From Streptococcus sp. LPB0220 (lineage in GTDB: Bacteria > Bacillota > Bacilli > Lactobacillales > Streptococcaceae): a stretch of 64,000 nucleotides of DNA. The stretch's first letter is position 1. Every line of letters starts with the position of its first letter. Positions 45,012 to 53,118 of this stretch are shown one piece after another. The notes below the pieces were generated by a model. It did no database searches and was not told where the DNA came from. It saw nothing but the letters and a program-made list of their open reading frames with translations. Location of the stretch: assembly GCF_008727815.1 (NCBI RefSeq), contig NZ_CP044230.1, forward strand, positions 62,001 to 126,000. Direction: 5' to 3'. The position numbers and the translations under genes were made by a program.

Positions 45012-45422
45012 CTATAGATTTGTTTTTTCAAAGACAATTTCTTCTATAGGTTCTATTCGATCTTCATGGTAGATAGCTTTTTTGTTTAGCTTAAAGTCCC
45101 AGAAGTAAATCAGGTAATCTCCCATAAAGACGTGCATCTTTTTACCGTGAGGCTCGTATTCAGTATAGAATTTAGCCAATTTGTAAGGGAGATACCAATA
45201 GAGCAAGAGAGAAATTGAGTGAGTAATTTTTGCGAGTGGCACAAAGATAAAACCTCCAAAGAGTAACATGGCCACAAAGACGATGATAAAAACAATGAAA
45301 AAGGACAACTGCATAGGTGTCGCAAAGTACCATAGTCGAGTGCCCTTTTTTGTCTTGATTTCTTGGATCCAATAAGGAGCATTTAGGCCCTTACTGTAAT
45401 CATAAAGTCTTTCTTCATTCAT
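45012..45422 (-). CDS. TcpE-family conjugation protein (ConD/Orf17 type)
   Basis: A 136-residue protein with two adjacent membrane helices (about 33-55 and 58-78) and a C-terminal cytoplasmic part containing GKKMHVFMGDYLIYFWDFKLNKKAIYHEDR. This is the TcpE family pattern (Tn916 Orf17, ICEBs1 ConD), a membrane component that helps recruit the VirB4-like ATPase. It precedes that gene by 13 bases. Confidence 0.82.
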   Translation of the reverse strand: MNEERLYDYSKGLNAPYWIQEIKTKKGTRLWYFATPMQLSFFIVFIIVFVAMLLFGGFIFVPLAKITHSISLLLYWYLPYKLAKFYTEYEPHGKKMHVFMGDYLIYFWDFKLNKKAIYHEDRIEPIEEIVFEKTNL

Positions 45423-45424
45423 AC

Positions 45425-45649
45425 TTAAAGTCCTGATTCAATACCGAAGAGTCGTAGGAACCAGCCGACTGCTTTTAGGATATCTTGTCCTTTCGCAATT
45501 GAAACAATAACGGCATAGAAACCAACGACAGAGAAGAGTTGAAGCCAAGAGCTGTTCCGCCAAGCCTTGATCGCTAAGAGCACGGCAATGGCTGTCAGGA
45601 TCCAAATTCCATCACCCTGAAGGAAGGTTCGTAGATTGTTTGTATTCAT
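45425..45649 (-). CDS. Small membrane conjugation protein (ConC type)
   Basis: A 74-residue protein with two hydrophobic segments (about 10-27 and 35-52). It sits between the TcpC-like and TcpE-like genes, the place of ConC in ICEBs1 and Orf18-type proteins in Tn916 relatives. Assignment rests on size, topology and order. Confidence 0.72.
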   Translation of the reverse strand: MNTNNLRTFLQGDGIWILTAIAVLLAIKAWRNSSWLQLFSVVGFYAVIVSIAKGQDILKAVGWFLRLFGIESGL

Positions 45650-45658
45650 AGAGTTCTC

Positions 45659-46654
45659 CTATTCTTTATCATTTGCGTAATTCAGTGGAATGGTGTGTTC
45701 TAGTTTTGAGACATAGTAGGTCTTTTCTTTTTCTGAGAGAGTAAAGGTGAAGTTTTCCGAGTGAGTGGTACCTCCAACTTCAAAGGTAGCTTGGACATAA
45801 GCGATTAAATCATCACCGTCCTGTTTGAGATAAGTGTAGTCGATCGTTTTGAAAGTGCTATTTGCGATGATATCCACATCCTTAGCAATCAGATTAAGGT
45901 TATCTTGGTTAGTAGTATAGTTGGTAAAGAAGACCTTGAGGAATTTTTCTACCTTCTTTCGCTCACTGTCTGAAAAATGATCATTGGCAGTTAATTGGAG
46001 CTTATCATCTTCGCTAAAGTGTCCAGCTTGTGAGGATTCAATGGCAGAAAACCAAGGAAGGCCAGAAACGTAATATTTTCCATCTTTTTCATCAAATGGA
46101 ATATTGAAACCTGTCACAATTTCTTTTTCTTCTGTGTTGTTATCCCGATGGATACTTTCCTTGTATTTAATCTTATAGGTCGCAACCTTCCCTTCTACAG
46201 TCACTAACTGAGAATAGAGAAGTTCACTAGGATTTCGAACTTGACCTTGGGCTTTCACATCAGGAATGAAGTTGTAAAAGCTGTTTAAGTATTCCACTTG
46301 AGCTTGTTGTTTGTCTCCTTCTTGTGGAAGGGTGAAATAAGCGTAGACATAGTCGTTCAAGTAGTACTGGAGTTTGTAGTCGTATTTTCTACTAGACTCC
46401 ACTGGTTGTGCCTTTTGTTTTTTAGTAGCCTCCACTTGAGCTTGTAGTGTACCTACCTTATTTGAAAGTGTGATAGCACGGATAGATCCCAAGAAGCCAA
46501 CAAATAGGAGGAAAGCAATTCCTCCTATGACTGCAATATTGACGGTCTTTTTATTGGTGACTTTTAGTTTTGGTGGACCTCCTTTTTTGTCTATCTTCTT
46601 AAAATGTGATAGATATTCTTTTGCTTGAAGCAAGTAGCGTTTAGCTTTATCCAT
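45659..46654 (-). CDS. TcpC/ConB-family (VirB8-like) conjugation protein
   Basis: A 331-residue protein with a cytoplasmic basic N terminus, one membrane helix (about 38-60) and an extracellular part containing two NTF2-like VirB8 domains (about 95-215 and 230-325). This is the TcpC layout seen in pCW3, Tn916 Orf13 and ICEBs1 ConB, where the protein forms trimers at the cell surface. It heads the channel genes of this operon. Confidence 0.85.
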   Translation of the reverse strand: MDKAKRYLLQAKEYLSHFKKIDKKGGPPKLKVTNKKTVNIAVIGGIAFLLFVGFLGSIRAITLSNKVGTLQAQVEATKKQKAQPVESSRKYDYKLQYYLNDYVYAYFTLPQEGDKQQAQVEYLNSFYNFIPDVKAQGQVRNPSELLYSQLVTVEGKVATYKIKYKESIHRDNNTEEKEIVTGFNIPFDEKDGKYYVSGLPWFSAIESSQAGHFSEDDKLQLTANDHFSDSERKKVEKFLKVFFTNYTTNQDNLNLIAKDVDIIANSTFKTIDYTYLKQDGDDLIAYVQATFEVGGTTHSENFTFTLSEKEKTYYVSKLEHTIPLNYANDKE

Positions 46655-46665
46655 AGATCCTCCTT

Positions 46666-47223
46666 TTAGAGAGTAGCGAGTTCAATGAGCTTTGAGCCCT
46701 TTGCATAGAGGCGCTTATTGGCTTTTTCGATCTCGCCATTAATGTAATAGTAGCCTCGTAGCTCAGTTTGGAGTTGTTCGATCAGGTCAGGTTTTAGGTC
46801 TTTGGCTTCTTCTTTTTTAAGGAGACTATTTAATTCTCCAGCCTTGGTCCAAGCCTCTCTGTGATCTTTCTTTTTAAGTAATTCTCCCAGTTCATTCGTG
46901 ACTTGAGAGACTTTCTTTTCAAAAATAGTTTTAGTAGCCATTTCAATTTCCTTTCTAAATTTTTCTTGATTGTCTTTGATGGTCTTTTGGATATAAGTAA
47001 TGAGTGAGGGGCGCATTTTTTTATTCACGCTCAACACTTGACCATCTAGCGTGAAACAGGCATGTTCATAGTCATAGAAACCTTTCGCATCTGGTGCTTT
47101 TTCGGTAGATCTTCCAGCGCATTCATAGTAGAAGTCCTTTCCTTTTCGTAAGAGAACATACATATGCCAGAATTCTTGTTCTGGAAGAAGCAGAAAGTCT
47201 GCTTGATAAATCTTCTTCAGCAT
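46666..47223 (-). CDS. ICE protein of unknown function
   Basis: A 185-residue soluble protein if started at 47223, the ATG that follows a GAGG; a start 24 bases upstream would overlap the next gene. The N-terminal half is mixed and contains MYVLLRKGKDFYYECAGR. The C-terminal half is charged helix (KDHREAWTKAGELNSLLKKEEAKDL). There is no membrane segment. It lies between the relaxase and the TcpC-like gene and is probably an accessory to DNA processing. I do not recognise it. Confidence 0.65.
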   Translation of the reverse strand: MLKKIYQADFLLLPEQEFWHMYVLLRKGKDFYYECAGRSTEKAPDAKGFYDYEHACFTLDGQVLSVNKKMRPSLITYIQKTIKDNQEKFRKEIEMATKTIFEKKVSQVTNELGELLKKKDHREAWTKAGELNSLLKKEEAKDLKPDLIEQLQTELRGYYYINGEIEKANKRLYAKGSKLIELATL

Positions 47224-47224
47224 C

Positions 47225-47458
47225 TCAAGAAGCCTCAAGCAGATCATCGTAGCCTAGAGCTTGGTAGATAAAATCTGAATCAAACCAGAGCCAGTCATTG
47301 ATTTGTACTTCTGTTGGTGTATTCCCAGAGAAGATATCTTCACAAATGACGGTTAGAGTATCTACTCCACCACGTTCACGGACAGTGTTCAAGGTGGTTA
47401 GTCCACCAGACCAGGCTTTAAAGTTATCTAGTGAATTAATTTGAACTTTGTATTCCAT
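47225..47458 (-). CDS. Small acidic ICE protein
   Basis: A 77-residue acidic protein (for example VICEDIFSGNTPTEVQINDWLWFDSDFI) just downstream of the relaxase gene, which ends 14 bases before it. Similar small acidic genes follow the relaxase in many Tn916-type elements. It could be an antirestriction or accessory protein, but no ArdA signature is present. Confidence 0.6.
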   Translation of the reverse strand: MEYKVQINSLDNFKAWSGGLTTLNTVRERGGVDTLTVICEDIFSGNTPTEVQINDWLWFDSDFIYQALGYDDLLEAS

Positions 47459-47472
47459 ATCGTTTTTCCTTT

Positions 47473-48705
47473 CTAGTGTTCATATTGTTTATTAGCTTTG
47501 AGAAGTCGTAACATGGCTTTTCCTCGATCAGTGATCTCCCCACTATTTTGAATCATCTTCATGTATTCTGTTTGCAGGATTTTATCTGCTTCAGTGACTA
47601 GTGCAAGGGAGTTAGCAACTTGATAGGTCAGCCAGCGAATGGTTCGCTCAATACTGTATGGTTGTGGGTTGGTTGAGAGTTTTAAGGGTTCGACACCCCC
47701 AAAGAGCCGTTGCCATTTTTCGTCGGGTTTATAGGCTCCAAAACGAGTAACTCCATCATAGACTTGGATTTCTTTATTGACGATGCCTCTAGCGATTTCT
47801 CCGAGATCTACACCGTTGATATATTCCTCCACAATGCCCTGAGCTTTCTGATCTGAAAAACGGAGTTCATAGCGATTCCAGATACCAAAAATCTCCAAGG
47901 ATTCGTCCAAGGAGATGTTTTCCATTCTAGCAATTTCATAGCGCTTTTCATAAAAGTTGAAGTAGAGTTGACTTTGACGGCTCCCAAAGTAAATGGACAA
48001 GCCGTGATTCGCTTCCATGTCTTCATTATCTGTGAAAGATCCACCACCTGTGATATTCCATTTCTTGATCGTATCTAGAACAATCTCTTTGGAATAGAGT
48101 TTATCAATCAATTTAGGGATTTGAATTTGTTCGTCCTCGTGACCGTAACCCTTATAGAGTTCATCTAGAGCAATATCGAGTCGCTTCACCCGAACATCTT
48201 CATAGGAATAAAGAATGTTTTGAAGAAAGATCTGCCAAGTGATTCCCTTGTCTTCTAGAAGCAATTCCAACTCACGGCATCCTTGCCCGGATAGTTGAAG
48301 ACAAGTTTGGTAGTCATTGGTCACAGACTTATCAAAGAAATCAAAAATCCAGATGTTTCCTCGTTGCCACAAGTGGGTATAGTTCATAAGACGGGTTTCT
48401 TGGTCTGTAAATTCACTTAGGTGGCAGTGAAGAAAGTTTTCACAGAAAGCATCTAAATCTTTTAATCGAGGAAAGGTCAATCGTAGATAGTCGATTTGAG
48501 CCCGAAGACTGTTTTTATCGCAATCTTGATAGTAACCAAGTCTTTCTTTTAGTTCTCTAAACTTATCAATTGTCAGTCCTCTTTCGCCTGTTTCATAAGA
48601 GCGATAGGTTCTTGTAGGTAGATCAACAGCTTGTGCAAATGCTTTTTGACTAAGTCCTGTTTGTTTTCTGAAATTCTTAATATGAAAAGGACTAATCTTG
48701 TCCAT
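47473..48705 (-). CDS. MobT-family relaxase with N-terminal helix-turn-helix
   Basis: A 410-residue Rep_trans-type relaxase. Residues ~1-60 are an XRE-like helix-turn-helix (FHIKNFRKQTGLSQKAFAQAV), and the catalytic Rep_trans region follows (about 80-350), with RLDIALDELYKG near residue 180. MobT proteins (Tn916 Orf20, ICEBs1 NicK) nick oriT and stay bound to the 5' end. The candidate oriT is directly upstream. Two 14-base direct repeats just before the start codon may be its own operator. Confidence 0.9.
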   Translation of the reverse strand: MDKISPFHIKNFRKQTGLSQKAFAQAVDLPTRTYRSYETGERGLTIDKFRELKERLGYYQDCDKNSLRAQIDYLRLTFPRLKDLDAFCENFLHCHLSEFTDQETRLMNYTHLWQRGNIWIFDFFDKSVTNDYQTCLQLSGQGCRELELLLEDKGITWQIFLQNILYSYEDVRVKRLDIALDELYKGYGHEDEQIQIPKLIDKLYSKEIVLDTIKKWNITGGGSFTDNEDMEANHGLSIYFGSRQSQLYFNFYEKRYEIARMENISLDESLEIFGIWNRYELRFSDQKAQGIVEEYINGVDLGEIARGIVNKEIQVYDGVTRFGAYKPDEKWQRLFGGVEPLKLSTNPQPYSIERTIRWLTYQVANSLALVTEADKILQTEYMKMIQNSGEITDRGKAMLRLLKANKQYEH

Positions 48706-48728
48706 TCATCGCAACACCTCTTTCTAAC

Positions 48729-48764
48729 AAAGTGACACACTTTTTTGACGAAAGTGACACACTT
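48729..48764. repeat. Two 14-base direct repeats before the relaxase gene
   Basis: AAAGTGACACACTT occurs at 48729-48742 and 48751-48764. The repeats start 22 bases apart, two helical turns, just upstream of the relaxase start. They are likely operators or binding sites for the relaxase helix-turn-helix domain. Confidence 0.6.
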
Positions 48765-48810
48765 CATAAAAATTGAAAACTCAACTCCCATAAGGAATGA
48801 GGAGGGGTGG

Positions 48811-48950
48811 ACTTGGCGTTTTTGCCAAATGTAACCCCCCTATTAGAAAACGGGGGTTGAAGTTTCATCATGGCCTAGAGACTTCGGGCTACGGTCTGCG
48901 CCTGACCTTCGGTCAGGCTTGCCCTTGCCCTTGTCCTAGCCCATGATGAA
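48811..48950. other. Candidate origin of transfer (oriT)
   Basis: Between relaxase and coupling-protein genes lie a TTGGC-loop-GCCAA hairpin (48813-48828), an AACCCCC...GGGGGTT inverted repeat (48833-48858), a GCCTGACC/GGTCAGGC hairpin (48900-48918) and outer arms CATCATGGCCTAG (48866) and CTAGCCCATGATG (48936). The C-run/G-run repeat with a short A/T loop resembles the nic-proximal repeat of Tn916 and ICEBs1 oriT. The exact nic site is not assigned. Confidence 0.72.
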
Positions 48951-50601
48951 CAATCGTCGCTTCAACTGCTTTTGGATAAGACCTGCGTCCTCCCTCTTCA
49001 AATTGAGCGAGGATTTCAAGAAGAAGTTTTTCTTGAAAAGGATCCACTAGAATAGCGGATACAGTCCGTTCAAAGATGATCCCTTGTTCTGTTAAGAGAT
49101 AGATAATCTTGCGTAAGGTTGGCATTTTAAGATTTTGTTCGTCCGCAAATTCCTTGAGTGGTCGTTTGTTTGATTCATTTTCTATGGTCTCCTCTTCATA
49201 TATAGGATCAATTGTTTCAAGCGGTGGTTTATATTCTTCAAATACTGAGAATTCTTCTCCTTCAAACTCCATGATGGGAATTTTAGAGTAGGCATCATAG
49301 AAAGAAAAGCCTTGATCAAGCGGTACATATGGAGAGAAAAACTCACCAGCCTGCTCGCCGTTGTTTGCGATATAGCCCCGTCCTTTGACCTTGACTCCAT
49401 TAATTTCATCTAGCTTTTTGAACTCTTTGGTTTTATTGGCATCTCCAAACATCATGTCATATCCTGTTGATTCTAAATGACCGACGGAGAGACGCTTCAT
49501 AAAATTATCCCGAAGAGCAGTTTTAATAAATTCACCATCGGGCCGTTGCATAGCAAAGATGATAAAGACTCCGGCTTGACGACCTTCTAGAACTAACTGT
49601 GAAAGATATTCCATGAGTTCTGACTGTTGGCTATAGTCACGATCAATCTTTGCCATAAGAGCTGCCCACTCGTCCACCAGAATGAATTTTGGTTTCATAT
49701 CATAGTGAGTAAAGTTCTTCCCAGCTTGGAATTTTGGCGAAGTAGACATCCGTTCATAGCGTTTTTCCATGAACTCTACATTCTCTTTAAAACAGTTAAT
49801 GATATCTTCCTTACTAGTATAAACACGGCCATGAAAGACTGGAATTTTCTTTAATCCAGCTAGATCTGAATTCTTTGGATCACAGATATCGACAAAGCTA
49901 ATTTTAGCCAGTGCATAGATTATGGTCATGAGAATAACTGTTTTTCCTCCACCTGTTCCACCGCCAATGAGAAGATGAGGTTCTTCGATATAATCCCAGG
50001 ATACATCTTTCATGAGTTGGAGTTTGGATCCCTTGACTTTTACTTCATCGATGGTGATTCGGCTATTAATCCGATTAATAGCAATTTCATATTTGATAAA
50101 GCGGTTATCAAAGGTTTTATTACGAAAGTCCCCGTTAAACATGACTTCAAGAGTAGCTCCAAGGTTTAAAAAGCGATCTTGGAATTTATTACCTTCTAGA
50201 ATGAAACTCACTTCAATCTTGTAGCGAGACTGTTTGATATACACTTGAGGTAAGGTGATTTTTTCAATGATCTTGTTTTCACGTCTGACCTTTTTAACTA
50301 GATAGAGGTTATTCTCTAGCAAAAAACGAGAAAGAATTCGAAGGCTGTTTAGCTTTTGAAAAAAGAGCATCTTCCTGTAGCAAACTCGATTGATAAACCA
50401 AGAGAAGATTAAAGAAAAGAGAAGCCCAGCTCCTAGAAAATATCCTTGGGGTAAGGGATGAACTTTTAATTCTTCTAAATGTAAGTAGCTGTAGTAACTA
50501 ATAGCCAACAAAAAAGGAAACCACCAGATAAACCATGTGATTCCCTTTAGTTTACGATGAAAAACTCGAACTCTTTTTCCACGATAGGTAAAGAGTTTCA
50601 T
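48913..50601 (-). CDS. TcpA/FtsK-family coupling protein
   Basis: A 562-residue DNA translocase. Two membrane helices lie near the N terminus (about 25-45 and 52-70). The FtsK/SpoIIIE motor has Walker A GGGTGGGKTVILM (about residue 213) and Walker B PKFILVDEWAAL (about 305). The C-terminal ~80 residues resemble a winged helix, ending in a Gly-Gln repeat (GLGQGQGQA). It corresponds to Tn916 Orf21 and ICEBs1 ConQ, which deliver the relaxase-DNA complex to the channel. Its 3' end overlaps the oriT hairpin. Confidence 0.92.
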   Translation of the reverse strand: MKLFTYRGKRVRVFHRKLKGITWFIWWFPFLLAISYYSYLHLEELKVHPLPQGYFLGAGLLFSLIFSWFINRVCYRKMLFFQKLNSLRILSRFLLENNLYLVKKVRRENKIIEKITLPQVYIKQSRYKIEVSFILEGNKFQDRFLNLGATLEVMFNGDFRNKTFDNRFIKYEIAINRINSRITIDEVKVKGSKLQLMKDVSWDYIEEPHLLIGGGTGGGKTVILMTIIYALAKISFVDICDPKNSDLAGLKKIPVFHGRVYTSKEDIINCFKENVEFMEKRYERMSTSPKFQAGKNFTHYDMKPKFILVDEWAALMAKIDRDYSQQSELMEYLSQLVLEGRQAGVFIIFAMQRPDGEFIKTALRDNFMKRLSVGHLESTGYDMMFGDANKTKEFKKLDEINGVKVKGRGYIANNGEQAGEFFSPYVPLDQGFSFYDAYSKIPIMEFEGEEFSVFEEYKPPLETIDPIYEEETIENESNKRPLKEFADEQNLKMPTLRKIIYLLTEQGIIFERTVSAILVDPFQEKLLLEILAQFEEGGRRSYPKAVEATIVHHGLGQGQGQA

Positions 50602-50614
50602 TCTGCATCACCTC

Positions 50615-51076
50615 CTAGTTTTCCTTCTTATTTTCTACTGGTTTGTTTTCTTTAGTCGGTGCGCCTCCAGTTTTTTTCTTGATTTTAGAAGCAAAGAGCT
50701 TATAGATATCATTACGATTGACGTGGGTATGGGTGATAACAATATCTTCCAATTCAACTTCTTCACGGTATTTAATGCCCAAATCTTCAATTTCAGACTC
50801 AGACATATCTGCGATAGTGAAAAAGAGTGTTTCGTGCTGGACAGAAGAGTGAATCCCTACAACAATTCCACGGATCTCACCTGTATTGACCTGTACAAAT
50901 GATCCATCAGGATTCCGTTGTGAGCGATCCACTTCAAAGATGATATCAGGACCCTCAATGCCTCGGAAAGACAGTTTTCCAAGGACAGCTGGGACATCTA
51001 GTCCATCTGTAATAACACGATAAGTCTTGTCAGCAATTTGTAGTTTTTCTCCGTAGTTTAATCCAATTTTAGCCAT
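50615..51076 (-). CDS. Early ICE protein, position of Orf22/HelP
   Basis: A 153-residue soluble protein with a beta-rich core and a Lys-rich C-terminal tail (KKKTGGAPTKENKPVENKKEN). It precedes the coupling protein, the position held by the DUF961 proteins Orf22 of Tn916 and HelP of ICEBs1, which help unwind and replicate the element. I do not see a clear DUF961 signature, so this is inferred from order and size. Confidence 0.55.
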   Translation of the reverse strand: MAKIGLNYGEKLQIADKTYRVITDGLDVPAVLGKLSFRGIEGPDIIFEVDRSQRNPDGSFVQVNTGEIRGIVVGIHSSVQHETLFFTIADMSESEIEDLGIKYREEVELEDIVITHTHVNRNDIYKLFASKIKKKTGGAPTKENKPVENKKEN

Positions 51077-51097
51077 GTGATTTTCTCCTTTTATTTC

Positions 51098-51394
51098 TTA
51101 TTTTTTGATTACCAATTTTTCCGCAAAGACATTGAGATAAGGTGCAACATTATTGCCATTTAGTGCAGTGTCTGGGAAAAAGATTGGGTTAACTGCTTCT
51201 ACTAGAGCATCTTCAGGGAATACCGTTGTAGAAGCTGGTGTGATGACATGGAAGGCTCCGTGCTCTGCGCTGTTTAGAATATGACGTTGGTATTTACCTT
51301 CTTTTCCAAAAATAAATTTAGGAGCATTTCCCAAACGTTCGTAGTAAGCAGGGCCAATAAATTCTGGTTTCATTTTAAGTGTTTCTGAGATCAT
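51098..51394 (-). CDS. Small early ICE protein, position of Orf23
   Basis: A 98-residue soluble protein of mixed composition ([36 protein letters not shown]). There is no signal peptide or membrane segment. It precedes the 153-residue gene in the same operon, corresponding to Orf23 in Tn916-type order. Function unknown. Confidence 0.6.
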   Translation of the reverse strand: MISETLKMKPEFIGPAYYERLGNAPKFIFGKEGKYQRHILNSAEHGAFHVITPASTTVFPEDALVEAVNPIFFPDTALNGNNVAPYLNVFAEKLVIKK

Positions 51395-51428
51395 AAGTTT
51401 TTCCTTTCTGAGTGTAAAATAAAAAGAG

Positions 51429-51675
51429 TTAAGCTAATTGCTTCACTCTTGAGTAATAGTGGGTAAATAGTTTGCGTTTAAACATACGACTATAAAATTG
51501 AATATCCCCATGAGCATAGCCATTTCTACGAGCAGCATCTGCGAGATGGTCTAAATCAATTTGAGCTTGAGCATAGAGTTTAGCCTGTAGTTTATCAGAT
51601 TCGCTAAACATGCCATAGGTAAATTCATAGTTATCATAGAGTCGTTTACATTGTAGTGCGAAAAAAGTTTGTCAT
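51429..51675 (-). pseudogene. First transfer-operon gene, apparent single-base frameshift
   Basis: The ATG at 51675 follows an excellent AAAGGAGA site but its frame ends after nine codons. One base fewer in the six-A run at 51661-51666 would join it to a long open frame, giving about 82 residues: MTNFFALQCKRLYDNYEF continuing into MFSESDKLQAKLYAQAQ. The downstream part alone (ATG 51611) has no ribosome-binding site. This is either a real mutation, slippage-controlled expression or a sequencing error in a homopolymer. The product family is unknown. Confidence 0.6.
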
Positions 51676-52201
51676 ATCATTCTCCTTTATTGTAATAAGT
51701 AAAAAAGCTACTAAGTGAAAAAAGGAAAGAACTTAGTAGCTTGAGAGTAGGTCTATCTAATTAGATAGACAGCAGTAAAGAAAAGTTATTTGGTTGAAGG
51801 ATCCCTCCTTCACGGTGGCAACGTTTAGCAAGGTGCTTTGCGTGAATTACCATCGCTTTCCCAGCCAATCTCTTTAGGTAGTCATGATCATACCCAAGGG
51901 ATTCTCTTACGCCCTTTGGCGAAGCCAGTTCACTTTACTATTCGGAAAAGTGCGAAAGTCCGAAATGCGTGGAAGCCCACAAGAATTGAATCTTGTTTTC
52001 TATCTTCACTTCAACCATAAAACGGACTTGACTTTTCTTATCAAAACATTTACAATAAAGGTACGAAGTTTATGTGTTGTTCTGATGATCAGTCCTCTGG
52101 TTGTCAGACGCACTTTTTATTTAATTGTCAATGATCGTGATTTAGCCTTGAAGATAAGGTTATTATTTTCAATCGCTATACAACTATCAGTTGTTGGTTA
52201 T
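51676..52201 (-). promoter_or_regulatory. Long structured leader of the transfer operon
   Basis: About 520 bases separate the transfer promoter from the first gene. On the minus strand the leader ends in an intrinsic terminator (AGCTACTAAGT / ACTTAGTAGCT, 51706-51741, then TTTTTT) directly before the first gene. Upstream is a perfect 20-bp palindrome GTCTATCTAATTAGATAGAC (51751-51770). A 30-codon ORF (51853 to 51761, beginning MVIHAKHLAKRCH) ends in the palindrome. This is the layout of an attenuated leader. Confidence 0.6.
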
Positions 52202-52230
52202 ATTATACAACTGTTGGTTGTATATGTCAA
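52180..52230 (-). promoter_or_regulatory. Transfer promoter with two operator dyads
   Basis: On the minus strand TTGACA (52230-52225) and TATAAT (52207-52202) are both perfect, 17 bases apart. A dyad TACAAC-N5-GTTGTA (52206-52222) fills the spacer, and a second, ACAACT-N3-AGTTGT (52180-52194), covers the start region. The divergent XRE gene begins 43 bases away and is the likely repressor. Confidence 0.82.
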
Positions 52231-52272
52231 CGATTTTCTGCAAAATTTTAAAATAATTTTTTGAGGTCACAT

Positions 52273-52614
52273 ATGGAATTCGCAGAACGCTTGAAAACAC
52301 TAAGGAAACAAGTAAAACTAACACAAGCTCAAATAGCTGAAAAACTAAGTATTTCCCAACAGGCATATGCTTCATGGGAGCGTGGCGTCAAAAAACCAAC
52401 GCAAGAAAATCTCGTTAAAATTGCACAAATTTTAAATGTATCAGTTGACTATTTAGTAGGAAACTCAGAAGAAAAATCAGATGAACTAGATAATATTGAA
52501 TTGCTTTTCCGTATGAATTCAAAAGGTTTAACTGAGAAAGAAAAAGAAATCTTCAAAAAAGAACTGATTGAGTTTATGGAAAAGAGAAAAAAAGCATTTG
52601 AAGAAAACAAGTAA
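52273..52614 (+). CDS. XRE-family repressor of the ICE
   Basis: A 113-residue protein. I chose the ATG at 52273, which follows GAGG, rather than a TTG 12 bases upstream. The N-terminal helix-turn-helix (LKTLRKQVKLTQAQIAEKLSISQQAYASWERGVKKP) is followed by a short charged helical tail. Being divergent from the transfer promoter and next to its two dyads, it is probably the repressor that keeps transfer off, comparable to ImmR of ICEBs1. Confidence 0.85.
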   Translation: MEFAERLKTLRKQVKLTQAQIAEKLSISQQAYASWERGVKKPTQENLVKIAQILNVSVDYLVGNSEEKSDELDNIELLFRMNSKGLTEKEKEIFKKELIEFMEKRKKAFEENK

Positions 52615-52672
52615 ACTAAAAATTAGCCTTTTTTGTTTGATAACTTCATTGATTAAAAGGAGTGTTTTATAA

Positions 52673-53089
52673 ATGGATGTAAAAAAAGAATTTTTGAAAA
52701 TAATGTCTGAACAAAAAGAAATAGCCTTAGCGACATCTGTAAACGATATTCCAAATGTAAGAATAGTCAATTTTATTTTTGATTCAACCAATAATATACT
52801 CTACTTCTCATCTTTCAAAGGTAATGATAAGATTAAGGAAATGGAATCAAACTCTCATATTGCATTTACTACAATTCCACACTCTGGGAATGAACACGTA
52901 AAAGCTAAGGGCTTAGTTCAAAAAAGTACCAGAACTATTTTTGAAGTGGCGGACCAGTTTATTGCTAAAGTACCAGGTTACAAAAATACTATTGAATTTG
53001 CAGGGGAATCTTTAGTTTTATTTGAAATACGATTTGATACTGCGATCGTTACCAAAGATCTAGAAACAATTCAAACTATAGAACTTTAA
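52673..53089 (+). CDS. Pyridoxamine 5'-phosphate oxidase-like flavoprotein
   Basis: A 138-residue protein of the split-barrel FMN-binding fold (EIALATSVNDIPNVRIVNFIFDSTNNILYFSSFKGNDKIKEM), typical of small PPOX-family proteins. It is likely to bind FMN or F420-like cofactors and reduce small molecules. As ICE cargo it sits just after the repressor. No substrate is evident. Conserved PPOX-type residues are present but a true PdxH role is unlikely at this length. Confidence 0.8.
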   Translation: MDVKKEFLKIMSEQKEIALATSVNDIPNVRIVNFIFDSTNNILYFSSFKGNDKIKEMESNSHIAFTTIPHSGNEHVKAKGLVQKSTRTIFEVADQFIAKVPGYKNTIEFAGESLVLFEIRFDTAIVTKDLETIQTIEL

Positions 53090-53118
53090 ATTAAAGTTCC
53101 AAAAATGGAGATTAAAGT

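Noticed and set aside
47225..47458. ArdA-type antirestriction protein
   Set aside because: The protein is acidic but too short (77 residues; ArdA is about 165) and lacks its motifs.
51838..52264. Plus-strand frames of 60 and 126 residues in the transfer leader
   Set aside because: They lie antisense to the structured leader, lack start signals and cross the operator dyads.
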